Shown here piece by piece: positions 10,139 to 21,500 of a DNA stretch of 64,000 nucleotides. How positions within the stretch are numbered: the stretch's first letter is position 1; every line of letters starts with the position of its first letter. A program made the translations under genes and the position numbers. The DNA comes from Platerodrilus igneus. Taxonomy: Eukaryota > Arthropoda > Insecta > Coleoptera > Lycidae. Below the pieces are notes generated by a model. That model did no database searches and was not told the origin of the DNA. It worked only from the letters and a program-made list of their open reading frames with translations. The stretch covers positions 10,044,501 to 10,108,500 of the forward strand of contig JARFIW010000170.1 in NCBI GenBank assembly GCA_036346225.1, read 5' to 3'.

Positions 10139-11780
10139 GTTTATAACGTCTTCTAGTAATCTGGAAAATACGTACGGTCTTAAGCGAAACCATGACAAAT
10201 CAGAGAATTTGAAACATGTCGGTTGGTCTTTGGAAAAGTGCTCTATTTAAATAAATATTAATAAGTATGACCCGATAGAGTTCTAGGTTGAAAATAAAAT
10301 TGTGAATATATTTAGAAATGTGGTTTTAAAAAATTTAAACTGTATTAGTAAATTGTTTGTAATAAAGTTTTAAGAATGGTTTAGATTTTCTTATGTATAA
10401 CCAGGAATTATAATTTAAGTGTGGGTGTAAAAGGTTAAGGGTGCGTCTGCGCGATCTGAAATCGTGATCTTGAACAGTTCTGTGTTTACGGTGTAGGAAT
10501 TAGACTGAACAAGATGGTTATGTCTGTGGATAAAAGACAATATTGTGATACGAATCGCGTCAAAATCGGCGTGTTGCAAATGTAAACGTCGGTGTGAGAA
10601 TGACGTTGGTAGCTGCGTTGGTGGATGGTGTCGTAGTGAATGTTTAAATACGGTGAACAAATTCGGCGACAAAATGCGATGTCTAATATGTGAATGTGCT
10701 CGATGTAACCAGCACGAAGGTCATGTGATCGGTGCGTGGGTGCGATCGATGTGGATGACAAGATCTCGGTTCTGACTCGTGTGTTTGTGTATCAGACGGT
10801 GTGATGATGTGTACTTTGACGAGGGCGTGGATGCGATCTAATCTGTTTGGACGATATCGTGACCGTTCTACATAACGTTGCGATAAGCTATGTGTCAACG
10901 TGTCATGCGCGATGTATAAATGAAATGTCTAAGGACGTGTTCGCGAATAAGTGGCACGCGATACTGGACGCATTGCTATAAATATCGTTGGTTACGACTC
11001 GCGTGCATGATGCAATCTATTGAAATGTCGTAGAGATGGTGTGGTGAGTGCTGCTGGATTCGAAATATTAACTGTGATACAAGTGTTAAATTAATTGGTT
11101 TTCTGTAAATGTCATTGGTTTAGAAGTAAACTGCATTTCGATTAGGTTGCTGCTTTAGCAGCAGATCGCAAATGCTGAAGATCGGATCTTTAAAGTGCTG
11201 CCGAAACCTGGTGCAGACGCTGGCGCATGGTGACGCTGGGATCGACTCGCTTCGAAACCTTCGGTTTATTGCTATAGTCGCGGTACGTAACTCTTTGGAT
11301 TGGTTCGCTCAGTCAAAATCTTTGTGCGGTTTGTCAAAATGCACTTATCTGCGTACTGGAAAAATGTTCGCGACATGTCAGAATGTGTCAGGTTAAGCAT
11401 CGCTAAGACTGTGGGCTGCTACAGGTAATGAAACTGGCTGGCTGAAACATGGGTAGCGTCAGCTCCTGGGCTGCACGGTGATGCGTTCGAAATGAATACT
11501 AGGCACGGTGAAATGCTCGGCTAGGCGACGATGTAACGTGGTGCAGATGCCGTTGACATGAGGATTCTTATGCAAAGTCGATATTAATTAGATACAACAT
11601 AAGCAAGATAGTTTACTGCGAACTCGGCGTTCAAAAGGAATCGATGTGCTGGCAAAATGTTTATCGTCGTGGAAATCGAATGCGGTGTCGAATGTGAATC
11701 AAAATCGGTTGTGAGGGTGTCTTGAGAAAGGATGCGTAGAAATGGTAAGGACGAAGTTGAGATGTATTAAAATAAATTTA
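10139..11780 (+). mobile_element. Further decayed copy of the element's zinc-finger end
   Basis: The sequence is G/T-rich. The stretch 11,255-11,345 matches the region upstream of the zinc finger (CGAAACCTTCGGTTT, GTAACTCTTTGGATTGGTTCG, GTCAAAATCTTTGTGCGGTTT). The stretch 11,345-11,470 then matches the zinc-finger exon in pieces (CACTTATCTGCGTACTGGAAAAATG, ACTGTGGGCTGC, GCGTCAGCTCC) with many deletions, and no finger is encoded. The first half (10,139-11,170) is similar in composition to the arms near 32,800-34,900 but was not aligned. I see no gene. Confidence 0.45.
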
Positions 11781-11899
11781 TATGGAATTTAAATGTAAAA
11801 ATTGGTCGAGATGAGTGGTAGCAAATGTATTGGATTGCTGAGTATTTGGTCAAATGAGGCCTGGGTTCACATTTTCTCTATGGATACTTGATGAGTCAT

Positions 11900-13240
11900 C
11901 TCGTTGTCAAAGTTACTTTTCAGAAGGTAGAATCCTCAATTTTGTATTGCGTGATTCGGAAAGAGCAATCGAAAATTGCTATGAAAGAATCTTGAGCGTG
12001 GTCATGACCTTGAGATGACCTTGAAAACAATTGAGGTCAATTAAGAAAAAGTATTTCCAATATTTTAGGTTTTCTGGAGAATTTTTTTTACAAATGTTCA
12101 AGATTGTGCTCTACCTAACTGTTTGTGACCTTGAAGTTGACCTTGACAGTGACTTGAAGATCAACCCGTTTTTAGGTCAATTTATTAAATTTATTTTATT
12201 GCGGATTTGAAAAGAGCACAGAATTTTATAAATGACCTTCTCCTTGGGCATGACCTTAAGATGACCTTGAAGACAAGAGGTCAAATAAAAAAAGTATTTC
12301 CAATATTTTAGGTTGTCTGAAGAATTTTTTTTACAAATGCTCAAGGTTGTGCTCCAACTATCTGTTGATGAGCTTGAAGTTGATCTTGACCGTGACCTTG
12401 AAGGTCAAATTATTTTTTAGGTCAATTTTTCAAATAGAGACGCCTATTTTTATTGCGGATTCGTAAAGAGCACAAAATTTTATAAATGATCTAGACCGTG
12501 GCCATGACCTTGAGATGACCGTGACGGTCATTACCAGGGTCATGGTAATTTGGAAAATTTTGTGCTCGTTCTAAATCCGCAATAAAAATAGGGGTTTCTA
12601 TTTGATAAATTGACATAAAAAACGATTTGCTCTTCAAGGTCACGGTCAAGGTTATCTTCAAGGTCATCAACAGATAGGTGGTGCACAATCTTGAGCATTT
12701 GTAAAAAAATTCTCCAGATCACCTAAAATATTGGAAAAACTTTTTTAAATTGATCTTAATTGTCTTCAAGGCCATCTCAAGGTCAAGGCTTAGGTTTAGG
12801 TCATTTATAAAATTCTGTGCTCTTTCCGAATCCGCAAAGTTTCTATTTAAAAAATTAACCTAAAAACGATTTGTCCTTCAAGGTCACTGTCATGTTCAAC
12901 TTCAAGGTCACAAACAGTTAAGTGGAGCACAATTTTGAGCATTTGTAAAAAAAATTCTCCAAAAAACCTAAAATATTGGAAATACTTTTTCTTAATTGAC
13001 TCAATTGTCTTGAAGGTCATCTTAAGGTCATGATTAATGAGAAAGTCATTTATAAAATTGTGTGCTTTTTCCAAATCCGCAATAAAAAAATACGGGTGTC
13101 TATCTGAAAAAGTAAACTTGCTAACGATTTGACCTTCAAGGTCATTGTCAAGGTCAACTTTAAGGTCACAACCAGATAGCTGGAGGAGTATCCTAAATAT
13201 TTTGTATGAAAAGTTTTTCCAGAAGTTTGTCCAGAAATAT
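11900..13240. repeat. Inverted array of a ~270-bp repeat rich in TCAAGGTCA boxes
   Basis: Two forward units (about 11,935-12,215 and 12,215-12,500) face two and a half inverted units (about 12,545-12,810, 12,810-13,075, 13,075-13,240) around a centre near 12,520. Each unit contains several (T)CAAGGTCA / TGACCTTGA words, the block CCAATATTTTAGGTT, a T-run with ACAAATG(C/T)TCAAG, and TTGCGGATTCG. TCAAGGTCA is the extended half-site of FTZ-F1/ERR-type nuclear receptors. In an array this is more likely repeat sequence than a functional enhancer. Short minus-strand frames here are repeat-encoded. Confidence 0.8.
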
Positions 13241-13634
13241 ATTTTAGGGTTGCGGGACTTTTGAATAACCCGGTTGGTCGCCTATTGGGTTAATAGTATC
13301 TGCAGATTGTTGTTTATATAGAACCCCTAATACTCATTATATTCCTTAGATGAAATACTACAATTTCTTCATTTCTGCTAAAGTATTTTTCAAGACCGAA
13401 TGAAATTAATTCAGTTCAGAGTATATACGTTGAAATGATTTGGTGACAAGGAATATCAATGATTTTCACTGAAGTAATGTTAAGAAATGGTCTAGTGACG
13501 CTATACAACTAAGTAGGAAGAATTATTAGGCCTGGGGAAAACATCAACGCAAAAGGATTAGAAAATAGCAATGGTTCGATATTAATTTTTGACAAAACGT
13601 AATTATTCTTTGCATTCAGTTGAAAATATTAAAC
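13241..13634. other. Unannotated spacer
   Basis: AT-rich single-copy-looking sequence between the TCAAGGTCA array and the BEL/Pao LTR. No gene, repeat or RNA recognised. Confidence 0.5.
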
Positions 13635-13639
13635 AATTG

Positions 13640-14029
13640 AAATGGAAATTGGCTCTTAGTTGAGTTGTAGAGGATAGCCAAGAACTTCATCTCTTCTCCT
13701 TGAAACGTAGTGGACTGTATTATATGGTGATGTAGAAAAGTTCAGATGTCAAAGGATCTTTAGAGAATTAGAAATCAACGCTTGTAAAATACTTCAGAAC
13801 TTGGGTGAACACAGTTTTATTTGAAAAGCAAAATAATACATTCATCGAAGAGAAAATGCAAAATTTGATATAAGAAATTAACAACTTATGACAGCAACGG
13901 TGTGCTTGATTTTTAATTACTGAACATTTTGTAATGCACAAGTTCACTTGCATCTAGAACTCTTTATAAAATGGAAAGGAGTTTAACATGTTATTTTTAA
14001 AAGGTGAGAATGTGTGAGAAATCCCAACA
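13640..14029 (-). repeat. BEL/Pao 3' LTR
   Basis: About 390 bp, matching 18,452-19,117 apart from the SINE insertion there. On the minus strand it starts TGTTGGGATTTCTC immediately after the polypurine tract GCGGGGGGAGTA (14,030-14,042). Confidence 0.85.
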
Positions 14030-14078
14030 TACTCCCCCCGCATTGAAGCAATTGCTCCAAAGAAAGGAGAAAACGCGA

Positions 14079-15080
14079 TCAAAAGAAAAAGAGGAAGGGA
14101 GGGGTCTGGCAGAGAGAATGAAAGGTCCCAGTCTTGATTTGGCAGGCGGTACAATTTAGTAATTGGCCTGATAAATATGCCATAGGCAGTTCGAATTTTG
14201 ACAACACGAACTTTCCGTCTTTGCCTGGAATGGTCTCCAAAACTCTGGCAAGGGGCCATTGCGGAGGAAGAACATTGCCTTCTTTTAGCAACTCCAAATT
14301 CTTTTCTTTTAAATTGTTTTTTGGCTAAAGCCATTTTGATTTATTTCGGAGATGATTAAGATATTCTACCGACCAGCATTTCCAAAGGTCTGCTGAATCT
14401 GTCACATTCGTTGATAGACAGAAAACCTATTTTCTGACAAATACGAAACATCCCTTTTAGGGTATCCGGTTAACGGGGGACCAACATGGAAATTGACTGG
14501 AGTTAGGCATCCTAAATCAGACGCATCATTGGATAAAGGACTTAATGGTCTTGAATTCATTATGGCCTCGATTTGATATAGTATTGTAACGAATTCTTCG
14601 ATAGAAAATTAATAGTTACAAATTATTCTTGTCAAGTGACATTTTACACGTTTTATCACGGATTCCCAAATCCCACCCCAGTGGGGGATTTTGGAGCAAT
14701 AAACTTCTATGAAATTTTATGAGATAAAACACAATTATACACTTACATTTGCTTTTATTTTTGAAGAACTCATATAGATCTTTAAGTTGGTTCTTTGCGC
14801 CCCAAAAATTTGTAGCGTAATCGCTGAAAATTACTGATGGATTGCCACGTGGAGAGATAAATCGTTTAAACGTTAGGATAAATGTTACAGTGGAGAGACT
14901 CGCCACTGCCTCAATATGTACGGCTTTCGTAACCATACAAATAGAAACAGCAATATAATCCTTCATTTCAGAAGGCTTACGTAGCTTGGACATTTTTATT
15001 AGAAATGAACCACCAAAGTCAACCTCCACTTTGTGAAAGGGTGTTTGTGAGGGCAATTGCTTATTCGAGAATAGTTCCAT
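14079..15080 (-). pseudogene. BEL/Pao integrase and C-terminal domain remnant
   Basis: The integrase core reads VEVDFGGSFLIKMSKLR (first catalytic D) at about 15,030, then FSDYATNFWGAKNQL (second D) near 14,830. The third motif appears in another frame as HWGGIWESVIKRVK (catalytic E) around 14,670. Towards 14,130-14,330 the C-terminal BEL/Pao-specific domain reads WPLARVLETIPGKDG and VRVVKIRTAYGIFIRPITKL in overlapping frames. Frameshifts separate all parts. In the living element this enzyme would insert the cDNA into the genome; here it is dead. Confidence 0.8.
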
Positions 15081-16061
15081 TATTTCTTTTGACTTTGGGT
15101 GTGTTTAATTATAAAATTCAAGGAAGATTCAAGTCCTTGAATAGAGAGGGGACCAGAAATTTTATTTCTCTTTGCAATATTGCTGAAACGGAATACAAAC
15201 GCAAATATTCGCTGCAAACGAAAGAAACTAGATACGCATGCAAACTTTTCCTCAGTATAAGTAAAGGCTTGCGATTCATTGTGAGTCACAAGATGAGACT
15301 TCCTTTTTTCAGGCAATTCTAATTTACCTAGTGATTGATTATCAGCTAGAACGAAATGAATATTTAGTAAGAAAACGGGACCATGACACCAAAAACTATT
15401 ACTCAGAATTTCATTAGCGTTCATGCCCCTTGATAAGAGGTCAGCTGCGTTTTGAGATTATTTTACATGTCTTCATTTTAAATTAGAAGTAGCTTATTGT
15501 ATTTGAGCAACGCGATGCGGCACGAAAACGGACCATCTGTTGGCGTGACTTTCACACCAAGTTAATGCTATGAGTGAATCTGTCCATAGATTTGCAGAAT
15601 CAATATTTATTCTATTTTTAAAAACATTTATTATTATTTTCACAGGTTTTGAAAGAAGTAGCATGGTGCACACTTCCAGCCTTGGCAAAGTGATTGATTT
15701 TACGGGAGCTATTCTTGATTTAGATTAATATAGAGGAAACTGTGCGTTCTGGTATATAGTTCTGAAATATATACAACAACCATATGCTCGCGTCAGCAAA
15801 CCCATGAAGTTCAACTATTAAAATGTTTTTACTCAGATAATAGAACCTTAGAATGCGCTGTTCTTCTAACACCGAAAGAGTAGTAACAAATTCGCTAAAA
15901 TCGTCAAGAATATTTAATCTGAAATAGCAACATCCCAGTCGTTTCAGAATCCACAGTTTTTGTATGAGAATTTTGCCTTTTACGATTACAGGGTTTATCA
16001 GTTTATAGCATGGAGCAATAACCGACAGTATTTTTCTTTTCGTTACTGGAAATGTTTGCAT
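15080..16061 (-). pseudogene. BEL/Pao RNase H and linker remnant
   Basis: From right to left: SVIAPCYKLINPVI and HGFADASIW (first RNase H acidic residues) in 15,720-16,061, then LWTDSLIALTWCES and FVPHRVAQIQ in 15,494-15,688. Next comes the linker ANEILSNSFWCHGPVFLL in 15,080-15,424, a motif typical of BEL/Pao pol between RNase H and integrase. Each piece is in a different frame. Confidence 0.75.
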
Positions 16062-16268
16062 GCAGTCTGGTATTGAAATGCAAAAGGTATCTGTTGTTGG
16101 GTTCCATTTCAGCTCTAGAACTTTATTAGGAATGCCATCGAATTTAATATCATACTGTGAGGAGAGGACTTCTCAGAAATATTTATTAGAAATTGTTTGG
16201 AATTGGAACGGTGTTTATGGAGTTGAAACCCATGTTTGTTCAATACAATATTTAATTCCGAATTAAGT

Positions 16269-17520
16269 TCAAGAGGGGAATCTTAGATCATGCGTTCGGC
16301 ATAGTTCATCATCCATATAGAATTGAAAAAATATTGCCTCAGAAGCGAGAAGATGTTCATTCTTATTAAGAAAGGCTATTTCCTTTAGTACTCTAGTAGC
16401 GAGAAAGGGAGCACTGTTGGTACAATATGTAACAGTGTTCAATTGAATACAAGCTAAATCATTATCAGTGTTTACACGCCATAAAATATTTTGTAGGAAG
16501 GCTTGTTCTGAATTAATTAGGAATTGTCTGAACATTTTTTTGTATATCAGTAGGGAAGACAAGAGAAAATATTCTAAATCTGCAAAGAATATTAAAAAGG
16601 TCGGATTGAACACATAGCCTTTGATACAAATGTCGTTTAGGGAATAACCGGTGGAAGTTTTGCAACTGGCATCATGCATAACACGTAGTTTTGTAAATGC
16701 ACTAGATTCGCGAACAATGCATAGATGAGGAATGAAATATTGGTTTTTAAAATTATAGTTTCGTAGTGTTAAGGAGACGTAATGAGCATGTTCTAAGGAA
16801 ACATATTCTTGTATGAATTTGTAGTATTTATGAAATAGGTTATTATCTTTTTTAAATCTTTTCTCTAAGTTTAGGAAGCGTTGTTTGGCTATAGCAAAAG
16901 AGTCACCAAGCTTCGTTGGTTCTGTGGAAGATTTAAATGGAAGGTTAACTTGGAACCTACTATTTTTTAGAATTTTGGTTGTACAAGTGAAAATACTTTC
17001 GGCTAGTTGCTCATCTTCTGAAGAGGTGGTTCTTTTGGATAGTTCTTCTCCCAGGCAGCGGCACGTTTGAAACATGAAGCCTTTTTGGTACAGTGCCTGT
17101 AACTATCCGACCCAAATGAGATTCTTGCAGTACAGGAGGATTTTTGCCAAGTTTAATTGTATTATCGATTATTATATCGTAATAGCAGTATAGTCCTATT
17201 AGAATGTCAATTTCTGACGGTTGATAAAAGTTAGCATTCGCCAAGAAAAGATTTTTGAAATGTTTATTTCATTAGTCCTAATCTGATGTTAGGGTAACTT
17301 AAAAGTAATGCTAGGCAGCACAACACACGAAAATTTAAAATTCTAATTTGAATAAATTTTAATGTTTGCCATTTTATTAGCAATTGTGGGGCTTTCGTTA
17401 ATGCCTGAAATGTTTACAGTGGTACCATAAATTTTGCACTGCAATTTGTCAACTAGATCTTGAGTTATAAAGGAGTTTTGACTTCCCGTATCTAATAATG
17501 CTTTTGCCATAAGTGAATTA
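16269..17520 (-). pseudogene. BEL/Pao protease and reverse transcriptase remnant
   Basis: The protease motif ALLDTGSQNSFITQDLVDKL reads at about 17,440-17,510. The RT is open for 268 residues (16,269-17,075) and shows YFIPHLCIVRESSAFTKLRV, DASCKTSTGYSLND, ILWRVN, SAPFLATRVLKEIA and the catalytic box FYMDDELC at its end. Several conserved positions are changed (for example VMHDAS for the usual VFDAS). Frameshifts between protease and RT make the polyprotein non-functional. Confidence 0.85.
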
Positions 17521-17543
17521 CCGTTTTTAGACCATAAGGATAC

Positions 17544-18260
17544 TTAGGCCGTGGCTAAAAGAATATGGCAGTTTTTTATAGAAAGTGCTGAATGACTTAT
17601 CGTGTTTGAAAGGTTTTCGAGGTTTTCAGAAGTTAATACCTTTGAAGGCACATAACTAGTATTGCGATTTTCCGAACTAGAAGTGTGTTTATTTAGCAGG
17701 AAGTTGTTGCTTGGAGGATTGGATTTAAGAGCAGCATAGGATTTGAAATCATAATTTTTTGATTGAAAATGAACGTGTAACAAAGAGTTGTAAGGTTTGG
17801 AACAAATAGAACATTTTATTGTAGAGGAACAATCTTCAAACCTATGCTTGCCTAAACAATTAATGCACATTTTGTTGCACTTAATGAATTGATTTTTTTT
17901 TTATGTGGTAAATTGTTAAACGTTAGACAGGTGTAAATCCTGAGACTCGTTTTATTACAAAAAAGGCAACTGAATTTAGATGGAGTTTTTTATTTTCGCT
18001 AGTTGAAGAGTATCAATTTGCGAAAATATTAGCTGAAACGACCTATCTTTAGTGTCTGGATTTTCTTCTGTTGAAAGAAGTTCAATTTCGTCTTGAACCT
18101 TTTCATAGGAGCCAAATAAAGAATTCAGTTTCTCCAATCTAATTTCAAACTAAATTGGTTTAATAGCAGTGTCTTAAATTTGAAGAAACCATCATTCAAT
18201 TCGTAAAGGAGAGCCTTTAGTAGAGATACTGGATTTTTTAAATGATCAATGTTCATTTTA
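17544..18260 (-). pseudogene. BEL/Pao gag remnant with zinc knuckles
   Basis: The stretch 17,544-17,870 encodes MCINCLGKHRFEDC followed by KCSICSKPYNSLLH, the paired Cys/His knuckles at the end of BEL/Pao gag. Upstream on the minus strand (about 18,000-18,170) an acidic helical stretch (FGSYEKVQDEIELL) fits the gag N-terminal region. Stops interrupt it. Confidence 0.7.
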
Positions 18261-18451
18261 AAGCTTTAGATTACATTATAATATTTTGCGCAAGAACATT
18301 TTGCACACAGAAAATGGTTTTATCTTACCCAATTAATTACTGGGACTTTACCACAGCGTTGAACAAAGCAGGAACAAACATAATTTTCTTTTGTTGAGTG
18401 CCTAGCTTTCCGAAATTTCTAGAAAATTCGGCTCTGAATGACCAAAAGCTA

Positions 18452-19117
18452 TAGTAGAAATTGGCTCTTAGTTGAGTTGTAGAGCATAGCTGAAAACTTG
18501 ATCTCTTCTCCTTGAAGCGCGGTGGACTGTATTATATGGTGACGTAGAAAAGTTCAGATGCCAAAGGATCTTTAGGGAATCAGAATTCAACGTTTGTAAA
18601 ATACTCCAGAACTTGGGTGAACACACTTTTATTTGAAAAGAAAAATATTACATTCATTGAAGAGAAAAAGAGAACTTGACATAAGAAATTAACAACAACC
18701 TATGACATTTCATGTGATTTTTCAATGATCCACCCGAAGGTACTACATTGGCCAGGAAGCGAGTTTTTGTTACCTGGAAAATTTTGAATTTTGCCGAACC
18801 CTTGCTGTTCCAAGCAAGGTAGGGATCTTTAACGTGCGTGACAACACTCACACACGGGACCTCCATTTTACCTCTCATCCGAACGAGGGTGTATTTTTGT
18901 GAAAAATGCTCGCCTAACATTTTTCAAGCGGACCGTGTCGGGATTTGAACCCGGGACCTTGGGCGTAGAACAACCTATGACAGCAACGGTGTACTTGATT
19001 TTTAATTACTGTACATTTTGCAATACACAAGTTCACTTACATCTAAAACTGTTTATGAAATGGAAAGGAGCTTAACATACTACTTTTAAAAGTGAGAATG
19101 TGTGAAAAACTACAACA
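18452..19117 (-). repeat. BEL/Pao 5' LTR interrupted by a SINE
   Basis: It matches the 3' LTR outside 18,708-18,968. The outer end CAACA at 19,113-19,117 abuts AATTG. The inner side (18,430-18,450) reads TGGTCATTCAGAGCC on the minus strand, a possible tRNA primer-binding site. Confidence 0.8.
18694..18982 (-). mobile_element. tRNA-derived SINE inserted in the LTR, with 14-bp target duplication
   Basis: AACAACCTATGACA occurs at 18,694-18,707 and again at 18,969-18,982, while the other LTR has it once (diverged) at about 13,879. The 261-bp insert, read on the minus strand, begins near a pol III B-box (GGGTTCAAATCCCG, 18,941-18,956 region) but lacks a clear A-box, so it is 5'-truncated or its tRNA head is diverged. 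The body shares CACGCACGTTAAAGATCC and CAAGGGTTCGGCAAAATTC with a second copy at 56,720. The LTR insertion postdates the BEL/Pao insertion. Confidence 0.85.
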
Positions 19118-19122
19118 AATTG

Positions 19123-20539
19123 TTTGCCATATACCTTATAGGCATAGTGATGATAATCTACAATGTACAAAACAAAATGCGTTGTTATAAAAAGAAAGGT
19201 ACAATAAAACAGAAAGATATTTAATTTCTACTGCATTTTGGTTAAAATTTATCAAAGGAAATAGATAAAAACGACTATTATAGATAAATGACGATTAATG
19301 TTTAACACTTAGTACCAGGCGTGATTATACAAATGGCGCAACATTACACAAATTTTAATACAATAAAAGACAATTCACAAACTAAACAAAGAAACGGCGT
19401 TCCTTTAATTAATAGTCTTAGTTTGTTAGCACTTGCGTTAGTTGCTTCTGGAAAAATCTGCGCTGACGTCTAAATGTAGAGCAGGATCGTCATTAGGTTC
19501 GGATGCTGTTTTTTATACAAATTTATTAAATTTATTAAACTTATAACAGTTAGAGCACAGAATATAATAAGGTAAAATTGAAAGGTACTGATTCACAGGT
19601 AAAGTTCACTGCATACTTTAACACGCATTCACGTTTAATACGCCAATACGGTACGCTAGTTCAAGATAAATTCCTAGACACGCGCTTTCACACGGAACTT
19701 ATCGTCGGACCACTAACCGTAAAACGTCTTCATTGGTTAGGACAATTGTTCATTTCATTGGAGGTGAGAAAATATGGGTGAAAAATTGATTCGGAGGAGT
19801 ACTTCAATAAGCTGTAGGTTATTTCCCTACCGTGCGTGAGAACTTAAAAGCCGCAATTTTATGCGTCACAACCTTATTATTTCTATTGAAATTAAGGATG
19901 GTAAATAATACTCATAAAGTTGAATTAAAAATCTTCTATTTCCAGTTTTAGAAGAAAACTTTGTGATGCCAAAAAGACGTGACACAACATTGTAATGCTT
20001 AAATAATATTATTTTTTATCAATCCAACTGTTGTTAACATTAGAAAACCTAACTATTTTACTAAAAGTTTATTTGTGTTTTTCTTAAATACTTTTTACAT
20101 CCACATATTGTTACTTCGTCAAAGTTTTAAAAATTTTTAATAAAAAATTTTGAGGTTCATTGTTTACAATTTAGAAAAAAAAAAAAAAAGCATCATGTGC
20201 AGATAAATAAAGTTGGTGAAGAAAGTGCATACTTAATATCACGTTTTGTAATTTTTTAGTATATGAACAATTTGTTCGAACGCGTGTAGATACAATGTAC
20301 CATTTTGCACATTAAATATTCATTCGTATGTGGTTGTTGTGGCTTAGATAGTTTATGGTTTGAACAGTATAAAGCCCTTTATTTTGTTTCAACAATAAAT
20401 AGTGATTTAAATAGAAAATAAAAATCTGTGTCCAAGTAACGTGACACAGTATTTATTTTTTTTTCTTAGTAACGTGAATGCATGTTCTACTTAATATTAC
20501 AAATTTTAAACATTTTAAACAATCAATTTGGTTGTGCTT
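19123..20539. other. No gene recognised
   Basis: AT-rich sequence with a short open frame at 19,578-19,781 (67 residues, contains FHTELIVGPLTVKRLHWLGQ) that I could not relate to any family. A 15-base A-run lies near 20,175. Confidence 0.4.
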
Positions 20540-21500
20540 GATAAAAATTTAAGAGAACTGGTAGAAGATACGAGAGTAATGAAAGTATCTGAGTGTGGGA
20601 CCGATCATTTTCTAGTTTTTGCTCCAGAATTGATCTGAGCCGTAAGTAGGCATGGAGAAGAAAGCAGAATGTGAGACAATCAAGAGTGAAAGTAGAACGC
20701 TTGTTAGAAGAGTCGACTCAAAGAGAGTACACTACTATGTTAAAGAGAAAGGTAATTGTATGACTGCAAACAGGAATGGGATGATGCTCTGAAGTTGAAA
20801 GATGTGGAGAAAGCATGGGATTGTTTGAAGAACAGTATAATGAAATGTGCTGTGGAAGCACGTGGAACGACAGTTGACTGTGGTACATGTAATAAAAATA
20901 CATGGTGGAACGATGAGGTCAAAAAGGTTGTCGAGGAAAGGAAAGTGGGATTTAAGAGAATGCTTTCAGAATAAGATGTTGAGTTAAGAAAGTAACCTCA
21001 TGAAAGTATACAATGGAGAAAACGCGATATACGAAAGAAGTAGGGAAGGCAAGCAAAGTGCAACTGAGGGAGTGGGAGGGTGAAAAAATGCACAGTGATT
21101 TTGAAGGGAATAAAAGCTTATTTTGGAAATGAGCAAGGAACACAAGAAAGGGTGGAAATAAGCATGTGAATGGCGTTGTCAACAGAAGAAATGAAATTGT
21201 TTGGGACGAAGCAAGTGTGAGAAGCTGTTGGAAAGAGTATTCTAAGAGGCTGTATGGTGGCGGCAAGAAGGATACAGATGACTGTATGGATGATGAAGAA
21301 AGCAGTAATACACCGGTCAGAAAAGTAGATAATAGTATAAAGTTTGAATGCAGCGTAGATGAGGTATGAAAGGCGGCGAGAACTCTGAAGAATGGTAAAG
21401 CGGCGGGTGTAGATGGAATAACAATTGAAATACCTAAGTATGGGTCTTGGGTGTTGATTGAATGTTTGTGCAAACTGATAGAGGTGTGTATAGAACAAGC
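20540..21500 (+). pseudogene. LINE fragment: endonuclease end and RT N-terminus
   Basis: Near 20,590-20,630 the frame encodes ECGTDHFLVFAPELI, the terminal SDH-type motif of an apurinic-like endonuclease. Then 20,756-20,974 contains a helical linker with TWWNDEVKKVVEERK, and 21,166-21,370 has IVWDEASVRSCWKEYSKRL. Around 21,370-21,430 it reads KNGKAAGVDGI, the RT N-terminal motif of CR1/jockey/RTE-like LINEs. Stops break the frame. Homology changes near 21,495 to a different LINE. Confidence 0.75.

Larger units (their letters stand above)
13640..19117 (-). mobile_element. Near full-length decayed BEL/Pao LTR retrotransposon
   Basis: Two homologous LTRs flank a minus-strand gag-pol whose remnants appear in the canonical order: zinc knuckles, DTGSQ protease, YMDD reverse transcriptase, RNase H, integrase, and the C-terminal basic domain typical of BEL/Pao. 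AATTG occurs directly outside both ends (13,635-13,639 and 19,118-19,122), consistent with a 5-bp target duplication. A G-rich polypurine tract precedes the 3' LTR. Many stops and frameshifts make it inactive. Confidence 0.9.

Noticed and set aside
10545..10775. Cysteine-rich 76-residue frame resembling a zinc-binding protein
   Set aside because: The Cys codons follow from TG-rich skewed repeat DNA. No counterpart is preserved in other copies and the opposite strand is equally open.
12491..13074. Minus-strand frames in the TCAAGGTCA array
   Set aside because: They repeat the same peptide from each repeat unit and contain no protein motif.
11900..13240. CRISPR-like array
   Set aside because: Units are ~270 bp, inverted and eukaryotic in context; no short direct repeats with unique spacers.
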